A stretch of DNA of 64,000 nucleotides, taken from positions 2,294,001 to 2,358,000 of the forward strand of contig NZ_CP126604.1 of the NCBI RefSeq assembly GCF_008364625.2, written 5' to 3'. The notes under the pieces are model-generated. The model was given only the letters and a program-made list of their open reading frames with translations. It searched no databases and had not been told where the DNA came from. Numbering within the stretch: position 1 is the stretch's first letter; the number at the start of each line of letters is the position of its first letter. This DNA is from Enterobacter dykesii (GTDB lineage: Bacteria > Pseudomonadota > Gammaproteobacteria > Enterobacterales > Enterobacteriaceae). This document shows, one piece after another, positions 1 through 9,641 of this stretch. The position numbers and the translations under genes are program-made.

Positions 1-523
<523 letters not shown>

Positions 524-553
524 CTAAAAGAAGTCATTAAACGTGCTAAATTG

Positions 554-567
554 CTAAACCGGTTTAG
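554..567. promoter_or_regulatory. ScrR-type operator, perfect palindrome
   Basis: Perfect 14-bp palindrome ctaaaccggtttag, 43 bp upstream of the scrY start. This is the GalR/LacI-type operator expected for the sucrose repressor ScrR, which releases DNA on binding fructose or fructose-1-phosphate. Sites with the same core occur at 614-627 and 1598-1611. Confidence 0.75.
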
Positions 568-613
568 GTTGCTGATACTAAACCTCTGAATTTTGTATCG
601 GCAATCTTTTTTG

Positions 614-627
614 CTAAACCGTTTTAG
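614..627. promoter_or_regulatory. ScrR-type operator, second scrY site
   Basis: Imperfect palindrome ctaaaccgttttag, one mismatch between half-sites, about 60 bp from the site at 554-567. Spacing of roughly six helical turns would allow repression by DNA looping between the two (inference). Confidence 0.65.
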
Positions 628-652
628 TAAGTGTGATCGAGGCGACAATTCA

Positions 653-670
653 GGCCGCCGGATGGCGGCC
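653..670. terminator. GC hairpin downstream of scrK
   Basis: Stem ggccgcc / ggcggcc with a four-base loop, just after the scrK stop codon. No U-tract follows on the minus strand, so it may be a weak or Rho-assisted terminator separating scrK from the scrY promoter region. Confidence 0.4.
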
Positions 671-683
671 AGGAGAGGAAAAA

Positions 684-1574
684 TTACAGGTCGTGCTGCC
701 AGGGCAATGCAGTCATCGCCCCTTTGGCCGTGGTGGCTAATGCGCCGCAGCGCTGGGCAAGCGCGATGACCGGCGTCAGGTCCTGTCCAGCGGCCAGCCC
801 GTAAAGCAGCCCGGCAACGAAGGCGTCGCCCGCGCCGGTGGTATCGACACACTCTACGGGCGTAGCCGGATAGTGTTTTACGGTACCCTGATGCCAGGCG
901 ATCACGCCCTCCTTGCCCTGGGTGACCAGCACCAGACGCGCCGGACAGCGCGCCATCAGCCTGTCCAGACCGACGTTTACCTCGACATTTCCGGTTAAAA
1001 ACGCCAGCTCTTCGACGGAGAGTTTCACCACGTCGGCGCTCTGCAGGGCCTGCTCCAGGCAGCGACGCAGCTCGTTCTCATCCGGCCAGAGATCTGGGCG
1101 AATATTGGGGTCGAAGCTGACGTAACCGCCCGCCTCGCGAATGGTGGCCATCGCCTCAAACGTCGCAGAACGGCTCGGCTCTGCGCTTAACGCGATGGAA
1201 CAGACGTGTAGCCATTCCCCGGCGCTGAACGTCGGCAGATCGGCGGATTCGAGAAACAGATCGGCGCTCGGGCGCACCATAAAGGTAAACGAGCGTTCGC
1301 CGTGCTCGTCGAGATCGACCACCACCGTTGAGGTGCGGTGCGCCGGGTCAAGGCGCATAGACTTCACGTCGACCTTTTCGTCAGCGAGCGTTTTCGCCAT
1401 AAAGCGCCCGAATGGATCGTCGCCAACCCTGCCGATAAAGGCGCTCTGGCCGCCCAGGCGGGCAATACCGACCGCAACGTTTGCCGGTGCGCCGCCGGGA
1501 CACTGCAGCAATCTGCCTTCTCCATCGGGCAGCAAATCCACCACCGCATCGCCAAGTACCCAGATTTTTTTCAT
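684..1574 (-). CDS. scrK: Fructokinase ScrK
   Basis: ATP-dependent fructokinase of the PfkB/ribokinase family, 296 aa, cytoplasmic. It phosphorylates the fructose released when ScrB cleaves sucrose-6-phosphate. PfkB signature 1 is seen at GGAPANVAVGIARLGG near the N-terminus, and signature 2 as DTTGAGDAFVAG near residue 245, which contains the catalytic Asp and the anion hole. The start is the ATG at 1572-1574, preceded by GAGGATC; an upstream in-frame ATG has no ribosome binding site and lies under the operator. As in classical scr regulons it is a separate transcription unit from scrYAB, with its own operator at 1598-1611. Confidence 0.93.
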   Translation of the reverse strand: MKKIWVLGDAVVDLLPDGEGRLLQCPGGAPANVAVGIARLGGQSAFIGRVGDDPFGRFMAKTLADEKVDVKSMRLDPAHRTSTVVVDLDEHGERSFTFMVRPSADLFLESADLPTFSAGEWLHVCSIALSAEPSRSATFEAMATIREAGGYVSFDPNIRPDLWPDENELRRCLEQALQSADVVKLSVEELAFLTGNVEVNVGLDRLMARCPARLVLVTQGKEGVIAWHQGTVKHYPATPVECVDTTGAGDAFVAGLLYGLAAGQDLTPVIALAQRCGALATTAKGAMTALPWQHDL

Positions 1575-1597
1575 GTGATCCTCGCAGCTAAACAATG

Positions 1598-1611
1598 TTA
1601 AACCGTTTTAG
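1598..1611. promoter_or_regulatory. ScrR-type operator before scrK
   Basis: ttaaaccgttttag, same core as the two scrY operators, 23 bp upstream of the scrK start. Shared cores tie scrK and scrY into one ScrR regulon. Confidence 0.65.
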
Positions 1612-1662
1612 CTATTTAAGCACAGGCAGGACGAAGGGGAAATAACGCGGGAGGAAAATTGG

Positions 1663-2874
1663 CTAACGCACCAGATGCGGCCAGTGAATATCACCGACGC
1701 CATTAAGCTGCGGACGGGCAAACAGAAAGCCCTGGAAGCGGCGGATACCGGCAGATTCCAGCCAGCACCACTCCTCTATCTTCTCGATCCCTTCGGCCAC
1801 AAGGGTAATTTCGAGGTCCGAGCAGCAGCTGATGATGGAGCGCACAATCGCCTGCTTAGGGCCGCTCAGGTGGATATTGCTGACAATTTCGCGGTCGATC
1901 TTAATTTTGTCCGGCTGAAAGCGAGTCAGCAGCGAAAGGCCGGCATAGCCGGAACCGAAATCATCGATTGCCAGGCCAACGCCCTCGCCGCGAAGCTGCT
2001 TGATAGCGCTGTTGAACTGGTTAAGCCCGGATATCATCTCGTTTTCAGTCACTTCAATGACCACCTGCTCCGGCTGAAGGCCATGCAGTTTAATCTGCTC
2101 GACCAGAAATTCCACTGCGCCAGGAACATTCACCAGCGACATCGGCAGCAGGTTTACCGCAATTTTATGGCTGCCAATACCCAGTTTTTTTGCCAGCGCA
2201 AAGGCATACGCTTTCGTCTGGAGATCGACTTCGTAAATTTTGTCCGGATCGAGGGTGCTGAAGAAATGCTCAGGGCTGCCGCCGTCGTTGCCGCGGATGA
2301 GGGCTTCAAGAGAGCTGATCTTCCCTTCAGAGGGCTCAACGATGGGCTGGAGTGCGAACTGACAGGTTTGATTAGCCATCAGGCCCAGACTCGCGCCAAA
2401 GGGTGACGCTTCCGACGAAAGCGACCATTTTTCTGGAGCGTAGCGTGCTCCCGACGGGGATGGGCGTCTGCCCGTAATAAATGTCTGAATGAATTTGAAC
2501 ACCCGATCGTCGGAGGTCAGATAGCTGTCCAGCTTGCTGTAATGCAGAACCGAATGCAGCACCTCTTTCGGCGACTGGGTTTGGAGATCGAAAAGCAGCA
2601 TACCGACGTTTTCGAACCGTCTGCGCGGACCATAGTCCCGCAGCAGTTCAACCACCCCACTGTGCCGCTTGTCATCCCGAATTTTATGAAACAGCGTAAC
2701 CACGCTCTCTTCCGACCCTTCGAGGATTTGCAGAACATCATTGCCTTTTGCGAGCAGAACTCCGGTGATGCTCTGGTTGGCATTGCGGATCCGGGCGCGC
2801 TCTACCAGCTCCCGCAGCTCGGTGGAGGGGCGGGATAAATTCAACTGGCTTCGGTAAATCAGCGTGGTCAGCAC
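1663..2874 (-). CDS. blrP1: BLUF-EAL blue-light c-di-GMP phosphodiesterase (BlrP1 type)
   Basis: 403 aa. The N-terminal BLUF domain (about 1-95) has the flavin-contacting Tyr7 (LIYRS) and Gln49 (VLQILEG), so it should bind FAD and sense blue light. The C-terminal EAL domain (about 170-400) has Glu190 (SLEAL), Asn241, Glu274 (EVTENE), Asp304-Asp305 (IDDFGSGY), Lys325, Glu361 (AEGIE) and Gln381 (FQGFLF). That is the full metal and catalytic set, so it should hydrolyse c-di-GMP. E. coli BluF has lost several of these and acts as an anti-repressor instead. Length and residue spacing match Klebsiella BlrP1 (405 aa, residues offset by two). It stands alone between scrK and a hydrolase gene. Confidence 0.9.
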   Translation of the reverse strand: MLTTLIYRSQLNLSRPSTELRELVERARIRNANQSITGVLLAKGNDVLQILEGSEESVVTLFHKIRDDKRHSGVVELLRDYGPRRRFENVGMLLFDLQTQSPKEVLHSVLHYSKLDSYLTSDDRVFKFIQTFITGRRPSPSGARYAPEKWSLSSEASPFGASLGLMANQTCQFALQPIVEPSEGKISSLEALIRGNDGGSPEHFFSTLDPDKIYEVDLQTKAYAFALAKKLGIGSHKIAVNLLPMSLVNVPGAVEFLVEQIKLHGLQPEQVVIEVTENEMISGLNQFNSAIKQLRGEGVGLAIDDFGSGYAGLSLLTRFQPDKIKIDREIVSNIHLSGPKQAIVRSIISCCSDLEITLVAEGIEKIEEWCWLESAGIRRFQGFLFARPQLNGVGDIHWPHLVR

Positions 2875-2967
2875 AAAAAAGGGTTCCGGAGTGAGAAAGG
2901 TGCCTTAAAGCTACTGTTTAACATACTTTATCAATGCGACCTAACATATTCACACTAAAAGGGAACG

Positions 2968-4449
2968 TTACCTTTCCGCGTCCCCAATGTGACTGTCTAT
3001 CCTCTCCTGCATATAGTCGTAGAACGGATTCGAGGTGACGCGCATCAGCGCCTCTTTGCCGACGCTCAACACGGACGTTTCGCCCCAGAGCGCAATCGTC
3101 CCCAGGCTGATGCCGTAGCGGTTTTTCACAACAGGCTCACGGCCATACAGATCGTCATCCGGCGGGAACGGGACCGCAACATGCGACAGCGAATAGACAT
3201 CCTGCGGCCAGGCCTGCGCAAGCGGCACGACCGTCTCCCGGGTGCTGCCGGCCGGGGTGATTTTCGCCACCGTCGAGAAGCTGTGTGCGTCCGAATTGGT
3301 AATAATCGTGACACCGTAACACCTCTGCGCAACCGGCAGCAGCGCCGAAGTTGCCGTCCACGACGACGGTTTGAACAGCGGTCGGAAGCTGGCTGCCTGA
3401 TTGATATCAAACACCACCAGCTCGCTGCCGTTTGCCGGAAGCTGGTCAAACAGGCCGGTCACCACCGCGCGGGTGCTGACCGTGGAATCCATGACCGACT
3501 GAAACGCCAGGATCGGCGGCAAATTCGCCAGCCTGTTCTCCCGCGCCTCGCGGCCGATTTGCTCCTGCAGGGCCTTCGTCAGCAGCCATGACTGGCGGGC
3601 GGCGTTCACCGGGAACGAGTTATATTTGTACGGATTATATTCCGGAGAGATATTCAGCCACGCCGCTTTGGCAAACGCCGGCAGCAGCGCCGGTAGCCCG
3701 GCGAAACCGGCAAAGCGTGCAAAAGCCGTCACGCCGATCATCGGTGAGAGCAGTATCACCTGCTGCGGTCGACGAAGCGCAGGCGCGTCCAGCGCATCGA
3801 GGGTATATTTCATCGCCAGCGCCCCGCCGTTGGAGTAGCCCACCAGATGCAGAGGCACTGACTCACCCGCCAGACGCGTGGCTTCCCGCACCGCAAGACG
3901 CGTCGCTGCCAGCCACATCTCCCAGTCGACGTCCGTCAGCGCGCCGGGCGCGGTGCCGTGCCCGGGCAGGCGCGGGACCACGGCCACAAAGCCGTGCTGT
4001 TGATAGTTCACGGCAAGGCGTCGGACGCTGTAGGGCGAGTCCGTCAAACCGTGCAGCAGCACTACCGCGCCGCGCGGCTTTCCGGCAGGCATCAGCACAA
4101 AGGAGCGGTTGGCATCGGGCGTAAACTGACCGGGCCACACCAGGCTCTGGCGGTAGTAACGGTTTAACGGGGTTTGTTCCTCGCCCGCTGTTTTCGCCGT
4201 CACCGCATTATCAAGATCGGCGAAAATAGCGTTTTCCCGCGCGATATACCCGGCAAAATTGGCGTTATCCATCTCGCGCACGGACATCTCATCGGCCCGC
4301 CAGGTATGCCACAGGTGCAGTTCCGGCCCCTGCTGGGAGAGATACGCCCGCACCGCCAGCAGGACGACCAGGACGATCCCGACGACAATCCCTATTTTCT
4401 TTGCAAGCGCCATCAGGCGCACGCTGATTCGCCAGGGCAGATTTGCCAT
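2968..4449 (-). CDS. Membrane-anchored alpha/beta hydrolase
   Basis: 493 aa. One N-terminal transmembrane segment (about residues 13-37, IGIVVGIVLVVLL) with positive residues before it suggests an inner-membrane anchor and a periplasmic catalytic domain. The domain is an alpha/beta hydrolase: oxyanion region VVLLHGLTDSPYS, nucleophile elbow GYSNGG, and a likely C-terminal His around SLSHVAVP. The substrate cannot be told. The start was taken at the second ATG (4447-4449) because AAGGGAT lies upstream; ten more residues are possible from 4479. Monocistronic by position. Confidence 0.75.
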   Translation of the reverse strand: MANLPWRISVRLMALAKKIGIVVGIVLVVLLAVRAYLSQQGPELHLWHTWRADEMSVREMDNANFAGYIARENAIFADLDNAVTAKTAGEEQTPLNRYYRQSLVWPGQFTPDANRSFVLMPAGKPRGAVVLLHGLTDSPYSVRRLAVNYQQHGFVAVVPRLPGHGTAPGALTDVDWEMWLAATRLAVREATRLAGESVPLHLVGYSNGGALAMKYTLDALDAPALRRPQQVILLSPMIGVTAFARFAGFAGLPALLPAFAKAAWLNISPEYNPYKYNSFPVNAARQSWLLTKALQEQIGREARENRLANLPPILAFQSVMDSTVSTRAVVTGLFDQLPANGSELVVFDINQAASFRPLFKPSSWTATSALLPVAQRCYGVTIITNSDAHSFSTVAKITPAGSTRETVVPLAQAWPQDVYSLSHVAVPFPPDDDLYGREPVVKNRYGISLGTIALWGETSVLSVGKEALMRVTSNPFYDYMQERIDSHIGDAER

Positions 4450-4660
4450 GCCGGGATCCCTTTTATATTCACAGTACATCTATCTTATCAAAAATGTGAA
4501 CGGACTGACGGATTCACTAAATTCATACCTGCCTGCTCAGCCGGTGCACCAAAAGTGAACTACGCTGCACAAATGTTGAGCATTGGTTAAACAAATATTG
4601 CATGAAGTTTACCGCGCAGCGGGTTTTATCCGCCCTGTGAACATGGCACGCGTCATGCAT

Positions 4661-4676
4661 TGTTAACCAGGTAACA
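4661..4676. promoter_or_regulatory. Inverted repeat upstream of the RpiR-ddp operon
   Basis: tgttaaccaggtaaca: arms tgtta/taaca separated by six bases, with another tgttaac half-site at about 4699. It lies 40 bp upstream of the regulator start and is a candidate site for that regulator. Assignment is inference. Confidence 0.35.
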
Positions 4677-4715
4677 AAAACTCAGCCATTGACAGCCTGT
4701 TAACAGCGAGGCGGT

Positions 4716-5570
4716 ATGACGACGAAACCTGAGATGTTGAGCCGTATCGAAGCGACGTTCAGCCAGCTCACGCCCAGCGAAAAGCGGGTCGGAAGCTGGC
4801 TGCTGGCGCACGCCGCGCAAATCCCGTTTGAAACGGCGGAGAGCGTCGGTCAGGCGAGCGGGACCAGCGGAATTACCGTCGGACGCTTCCTGCGCAAGCT
4901 GGGGTATCGCAACCTGGAAGATGCCAAAAAAAGCCTGCGCGATCCGTATCAGCCCTGGGGCATGAACGAGCGGCTGGACTCCTGGCAGCAGCAGCGCCCC
5001 CTTTCCAGCCGCCTTCAGCACGCCCTATCGCTGGAAGTGGATGCCATCACGCAGGTATACCAGCTGGCGCAAACGGACGCCTTCCGTCAGGTGGTGCACA
5101 ACCTCGCCCACGCCGACGCGGTGTTTGTGCTGGGGATCCAGTCCACGCGCGGGATTGCCAACGCTTTCTTCAGCCACCTCGAGTACCTCCGCCCGCGCGT
5201 GAGCTATTCGGAGGGGGCTTCCGGCAGCTGGGTGGAATCCCTCAACTCGGGGTTTGCGCACCCGTACGTCGTGCTGACCGATACGCGCACCTACTCCGCG
5301 ATGGCCCGTCAGTACTGCCGCGTCGCCAGCGAGAAAGGCATTCCGCTGGCCTTGATCACCGACATCTGGTGCCCGTGGGCGCGGGATTACCCGATGGATT
5401 TACTGCAGGTGAAAACCGATACCGGTCACTTCTGGGATTCGCTTGCCCCCGTGAGCTGTCTGTTCAACCTGCTGCTGTCGGGCGTGGTGGAAGCGCTGGG
5501 TGATGCGCTCCCGGCGCGTCTGGCGGTAAACCGGCAATTACAACAAGAGTTTGGTCAATTCGAACGCTAA
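4716..5570 (+). CDS. RpiR/MurR-family regulator leading the ddp operon
   Basis: 284 aa. An N-terminal RpiR-type helix-turn-helix domain (about 1-80; ESVGQASGTSGITVGRFLRKLG) is followed by a SIS domain (about 125-265) of the kind that binds phosphosugars. The family includes MurR, which senses MurNAc-6-phosphate. Only 12 bp separate it from ddpX, with which it is probably co-transcribed. That suggests it controls dipeptide uptake in response to a cell-wall-derived or sugar-phosphate signal (inference). From memory, the E. coli ddp operon has no such gene; its upstream neighbour there is dosP. Confidence 0.82.
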   Translation: MTTKPEMLSRIEATFSQLTPSEKRVGSWLLAHAAQIPFETAESVGQASGTSGITVGRFLRKLGYRNLEDAKKSLRDPYQPWGMNERLDSWQQQRPLSSRLQHALSLEVDAITQVYQLAQTDAFRQVVHNLAHADAVFVLGIQSTRGIANAFFSHLEYLRPRVSYSEGASGSWVESLNSGFAHPYVVLTDTRTYSAMARQYCRVASEKGIPLALITDIWCPWARDYPMDLLQVKTDTGHFWDSLAPVSCLFNLLLSGVVEALGDALPARLAVNRQLQQEFGQFER

Positions 5571-5582
5571 AGGAGCGGAGCT

Positions 5583-6158
5583 ATGCCCGAAGAGAGTGAA
5601 CTGATTGATGTGGCGAAGACGTTTCCCGCGCTGCATATCGATCTGAAGTACGCCACCGCCGACAACATCACCGGCCGCCCGATCTATCAGGAGTCGCTGT
5701 GCCTGCTGCATACCGATGCGGCCACCGCGCTGGCAAAAGCCATCAGCATTGCCTCGCTGGCCGGGCTGAAGCTGGTGGTGTACGACGCCTATCGGCCGCA
5801 GCAGGCGCAGGCCCAGCTGTGGGATGCCTGCCCGAACCCGGAGTACGTGGTCGACGTGGCGATTGGCTCCAATCACAGCCGCGGTACGGCCATCGACGTC
5901 ACCCTGATGGATGAACATAACGCCGTGCTGGATATGGGTGCCGGTTTTGACGAAATGCACGACCGCTCGCATCCGTATCACCCCTCCGTGCCGCCGCACG
6001 CCCAGCGCAACCGTCTGCTGTTGAACGCCATCATGTTTGGCGGCGGTTTTGTCGGTATCAGCAGCGAATGGTGGCACTTCGAACTGCCGAACGCCGCCAG
6101 CTACCCGCTGCTTGACGACCGTTTTGCCTGTTTTCCCCTGACGCACACTTCTCTCTAA
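5583..6158 (+). CDS. ddpX: D-alanyl-D-alanine dipeptidase DdpX
   Basis: 191-aa zinc dipeptidase of the VanX/DdpX family (M15D). It hydrolyses D-Ala-D-Ala to D-alanine, allowing the dipeptide to serve as a carbon and nitrogen source. VanX motifs are present: Arg71 (DAYRP), zinc ligands His98 and Asp105 in SNHSRGTAIDVT, and Glu162 plus His165 in SEWWHFEL. No signal peptide is seen, so it should be cytoplasmic, as in E. coli. It has an AAGGAG ribosome binding site and is first of six ddp genes. Confidence 0.95.
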   Translation: MPEESELIDVAKTFPALHIDLKYATADNITGRPIYQESLCLLHTDAATALAKAISIASLAGLKLVVYDAYRPQQAQAQLWDACPNPEYVVDVAIGSNHSRGTAIDVTLMDEHNAVLDMGAGFDEMHDRSHPYHPSVPPHAQRNRLLLNAIMFGGGFVGISSEWWHFELPNAASYPLLDDRFACFPLTHTSL

Positions 6159-6173
6159 ACCTGGAGCACTGCC

Positions 6174-7706
6174 ATGAAAACATCGCTTCTCTCGACGCTG
6201 ATCGCCGCCACGCTGGCCCTGAGCGCACCGCTGGCGCTGGCTGCCGTCCCGAAAGATATGCTGGCGATCGGTAAAGCCGCCGACCCGCAAACGCTCGATC
6301 CTGCCATCACTATTGATAACAACGACTGGACCGTCACCTATCCGTCCTACCAGCGTCTGGTCAAGTACAAGCCAGGCTCTACCGAGGTGGAGGGCGATCT
6401 GTCCACGGGCTGGAAGGCGTCCGACGACCAGAAAGAGTGGACCTTTACCCTGGCGGATAACGCGAAATTCTCCGACGGTACGCCGGTCACCGCCGAGGCG
6501 GTAAAACTCTCCTTTGAGCGCCTGCTGAAGCTCGGTCAGGGGCCGTCTGAAGCCTTCCCGAAAGACCTGAAAATTGATGTCGTCGATGACCATACGGTGA
6601 AGTTCACCCTCAGCCAGCCTTTCGCGCCTTTCCTCTACACGCTGGCAAACGACGGGGCGTCCATCATTAATCCGGCGGTGCTGAAGGCCAACGCGGCAGA
6701 TGATGCGCGCGGTTTTCTGGCGCAAAACACCGCCGGTTCCGGGCCGTTTATGCTGAAAAGCTGGCAGAAAGGCCAGCAGCTGATCCTGGTGCCTAACCCC
6801 CACTGGCAGGGTGAAAAACCGCACTTTAAGCGCGTCTCGGTGAAAATTATCGGAGAGAGCGCCTCGCGCCGACTGCAGCTTTCCCGCGGCGATCTGGACA
6901 TTGCCGACTCCCTGCCGGTCGATCAGCTCGCGGCCCTGAAGCAGGAAGGCAAAGTCGCCGTCGCGGAATACCCGTCCCTGCGCGTGACTTACCTCTATCT
7001 CAACAACGGCAAAGCGCCGCTCAATCAGGTGGATTTACGCCGGGCCATCTCCTGGGCGACGGATTACCAGGGCATGGTGAAAGGCATTCTGAGCGGCAAC
7101 GGCAAGCAGATGCGCGGCCCGATCCCGGAAGGCATGTGGGGCTATGACGCCACGGCAATGCAGTACAGCTTTGACGAGGCCAAAGCCAAAGCCGCGCTGG
7201 AGAAGGTCAAAGACAAACCCGCCAGCCTGACCTTCCTCTACTCGGATAACGATCCGAACTGGGAGCCTATCGCCCTCTCCACTCAGGGCAGCCTCGGCAA
7301 GATTGGCATTAGCGTCAAGCTGGAAAAACTGGCCAATGCCACCATGCGCGACCGCGTCGGAAAAGGCGATTACGACATTGCCATCGGCAACTGGAGTCCG
7401 GACTTTGCCGACCCGTACATGTTCATGAACTACTGGTTCGAATCGGACAAAAAAGGGCTGCCGGGCAACCGCTCGTTCTATGAGAACAAAGAGGTGGATT
7501 CGCTCCTGCAGGCCGCGCTGAAAACCACCGACCAGGCGGAACGCACCAAAGATTACCAGCAGGCGCAGAAGGTGGTTATCGACGAGGCGGCCTACGTTTA
7601 TCTGTTCCAGAAAAACTACCAGCTGGCGATGAACAAAGAGGTCAAAGGCTTCACCTTTAATCCAATGCTCGAGCAGGTGTTCAACATCGCCACCATGAGC
7701 AAGTAA
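6174..7706 (+). CDS. ddpA: Dipeptide ABC transporter substrate-binding protein DdpA
   Basis: 510-aa periplasmic binding protein of SBP family 5 (DppA/OppA type). It has a clear signal peptide (MKTSLLSTLIAATLALS, cleavage after LALAA). The family-5 core begins with the KAADPQTLDPAI segment. It delivers D-Ala-D-Ala and possibly related dipeptides to the DdpBC channel. It starts 15 bp after ddpX and is followed 22 bp later by ddpB. Confidence 0.93.
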   Translation: MKTSLLSTLIAATLALSAPLALAAVPKDMLAIGKAADPQTLDPAITIDNNDWTVTYPSYQRLVKYKPGSTEVEGDLSTGWKASDDQKEWTFTLADNAKFSDGTPVTAEAVKLSFERLLKLGQGPSEAFPKDLKIDVVDDHTVKFTLSQPFAPFLYTLANDGASIINPAVLKANAADDARGFLAQNTAGSGPFMLKSWQKGQQLILVPNPHWQGEKPHFKRVSVKIIGESASRRLQLSRGDLDIADSLPVDQLAALKQEGKVAVAEYPSLRVTYLYLNNGKAPLNQVDLRRAISWATDYQGMVKGILSGNGKQMRGPIPEGMWGYDATAMQYSFDEAKAKAALEKVKDKPASLTFLYSDNDPNWEPIALSTQGSLGKIGISVKLEKLANATMRDRVGKGDYDIAIGNWSPDFADPYMFMNYWFESDKKGLPGNRSFYENKEVDSLLQAALKTTDQAERTKDYQQAQKVVIDEAAYVYLFQKNYQLAMNKEVKGFTFNPMLEQVFNIATMSK

Positions 7707-7728
7707 CCGTTTCGCCGGGGGAAAGCGT

Positions 7729-8751
7729 ATGACGTTCTGGAGCATAGTGCGCCAGCGCTGCTGGGGGTTAATCCTGGTGGTGGCCGGTGTCTGTATTATC
7801 ACCTTTATTATTTCACACCTGATCCCCGGCGATCCGGCCCGTCTGCTGGCCGGCGACCGCGCCAGCGACGAAATCGTGCAGAACATCCGCCAGCAGCTAG
7901 GGCTGGATCGGCCGCTGTACGTTCAGTTTGGCCGCTACGTGGACGCTCTGGCCCACGGTGATCTAGGCACGTCCATCCGTACCGGACGCCCGGTTGCGGA
8001 AGACCTGAAGGCCTTTTTCCCCGCTACGCTGGAGCTGGCCTTTTGTTCTCTGCTGCTGGCACTGGTCATCGGCGTGCCGCTGGGGATTTTGTCGGCGGTC
8101 TACCGCAACCGCTGGCTGGATCACCTGGTGCGTTTAATGGCGATGACCGGGATCTCCACGCCGGCCTTCTGGCTCGGGCTGGGCGTCATCGTGCTGTTCT
8201 ACGGGCACCTGCAGATCCTGCCGGGCGGCGGCAGGCTGGACGACTGGCTCGATCCGCCGACGCGCGTCACCGGCTTTTATCTGCTGGACGCGCTGCTGGA
8301 GGGCAACGGTGAGGTCTTTTTCAACGCGCTTCAGCACCTGATTTTACCCTCGCTGACGCTGGCGTTTGTTCACCTGGGCATCGTGGCGCGCCAGGTCCGC
8401 TCGGCGATGCTGGAGCAGCTCAGCGAGGACTACATCCGCACCGCGCGGGCCAGCGGCCTGCCCGGCTGGTATATCGTCCTGCGCTACGCCCTGCCGAATG
8501 CGATGATCCCGTCCATCACCGTGCTCGGGCTGGCGCTGGGCGATCTGCTTTACGGCGCCGTGCTGACCGAAACCGTCTTTGCCTGGCCGGGCATGGGCGC
8601 CTGGGTGGTGACGTCCATTCAGGCGCTCGATTTCCCTGCCGTGATGGGCTTTGCCGTCGTCGTTTCGCTGGCCTACGTGCTGGTTAATCTGGTGGTCGAT
8701 CTGCTTTACCTGTGGATTGACCCGCGAATCGGGCGCGGAGGTGCCGAATGA
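7729..8751 (+). CDS. ddpB: Dipeptide ABC transporter permease DdpB
   Basis: 340-aa inner-membrane permease of the OppB/DppB family with six predicted membrane segments. The EAA loop that docks the ATPases is visible as EDYIRTARASGLPGWYIVLRYALPN (split: EDYIRTARASGLP then YIVLRYALPN). The conserved N-terminal element PGDPARLLAG is also present. Its last bases overlap the ddpC start (ATGA), implying coupled translation of the two channel subunits. Confidence 0.93.
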   Translation: MTFWSIVRQRCWGLILVVAGVCIITFIISHLIPGDPARLLAGDRASDEIVQNIRQQLGLDRPLYVQFGRYVDALAHGDLGTSIRTGRPVAEDLKAFFPATLELAFCSLLLALVIGVPLGILSAVYRNRWLDHLVRLMAMTGISTPAFWLGLGVIVLFYGHLQILPGGGRLDDWLDPPTRVTGFYLLDALLEGNGEVFFNALQHLILPSLTLAFVHLGIVARQVRSAMLEQLSEDYIRTARASGLPGWYIVLRYALPNAMIPSITVLGLALGDLLYGAVLTETVFAWPGMGAWVVTSIQALDFPAVMGFAVVVSLAYVLVNLVVDLLYLWIDPRIGRGGAE

Positions 8752-9641
8752 TGTTAACGCAGGAAACGCCCGTCCCGGCTAAAACCGCCGGACAACGCAT
8801 CAACTGGGCAAAGCTGTTCTGGATGCTGCGTCAAAGCCCGCTCACCATCGTTGGCGGCGTCATTATGATTGCGATGCTCTTCCTGATGGTGGCCTCGCCG
8901 TGGATCGTGCCGCATGACCCGAACGCGCTGGATTTGACCGCACGCCTGCAGGCGCCGTCTGCGCAACACTGGTTTGGTACCGATGAGGTGGGACGCGATC
9001 TGTTCAGCCGCGTGCTGGCGGGCAGCCAGCAGTCGATTACCGCCGGGCTGGCGGTGGTGGCGATTGCGGGCGGCATCGGCTCGCTTCTGGGCTGTCTGTC
9101 CGGCGTGCTGGGCGGGCGCGGCGACGCCGTCATCATGCGGGTGATGGACATTATGCTCTCGATACCTTCCCTGGTGCTGACCATGGCGCTGGCCGCCGCG
9201 CTCGGGCCGAGCCTGTTCAACGCCATGCTTGCGATTGCGATTGTCCGCATCCCGTTTTACGTCCGCCTGGCCCGCGGGCAAACCCTGGTGGTGCGCCAGT
9301 TTACCTACGTCCAGGCCGCCCGCACCTTTGGCGCGTCCCGCTGGCATTTGATCCGCTGGCATATCCTGCGCAACGCCCTTCCGCCGCTGATCGTGCAGGC
9401 TTCGCTGGACATCGGCAGCGCCATTCTGATGGCCGCCACGCTGGGGTTTATCGGCCTGGGCGCGCAGCAGCCGACTGCCGAATGGGGCGCGATGGTGGCC
9501 GTTGGCCGGAACTACGTCCTGGACCAGTGGTGGTACTGCGCCTTTCCCGGTGCGGCGATTTTGATTACCGCCGTAGGCTTTAACCTGTTTGGCGACGGTA
9601 TCCGCGATCTGCTGGACCCGAAATCGGGAGGGAAACAGTAA
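8748..9641 (+). CDS. ddpC: Dipeptide ABC transporter permease DdpC
   Basis: 297-aa permease of the OppC/DppC family; partner of DdpB in the inner-membrane channel. It shows the OppC-type segment LGTDEVGRDLFSRVL-like (here FGTDEVGRDLFSRVLAG) and an EAA loop (FTYVQAARTFGASRWHL). The start overlaps the ddpB stop, and the stop shares a base with the ddpD start (TAATG). Confidence 0.93.
   Translation: MMLTQETPVPAKTAGQRINWAKLFWMLRQSPLTIVGGVIMIAMLFLMVASPWIVPHDPNALDLTARLQAPSAQHWFGTDEVGRDLFSRVLAGSQQSITAGLAVVAIAGGIGSLLGCLSGVLGGRGDAVIMRVMDIMLSIPSLVLTMALAAALGPSLFNAMLAIAIVRIPFYVRLARGQTLVVRQFTYVQAARTFGASRWHLIRWHILRNALPPLIVQASLDIGSAILMAATLGFIGLGAQQPTAEWGAMVAVGRNYVLDQWWYCAFPGAAILITAVGFNLFGDGIRDLLDPKSGGKQ

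Noticed and set aside
5538-6824. Long minus-strand ORF (428 codons) across ddpX and ddpA
   Set aside because: Low-complexity Arg/Gln/Gly-rich translation opposite well-supported ddp genes.
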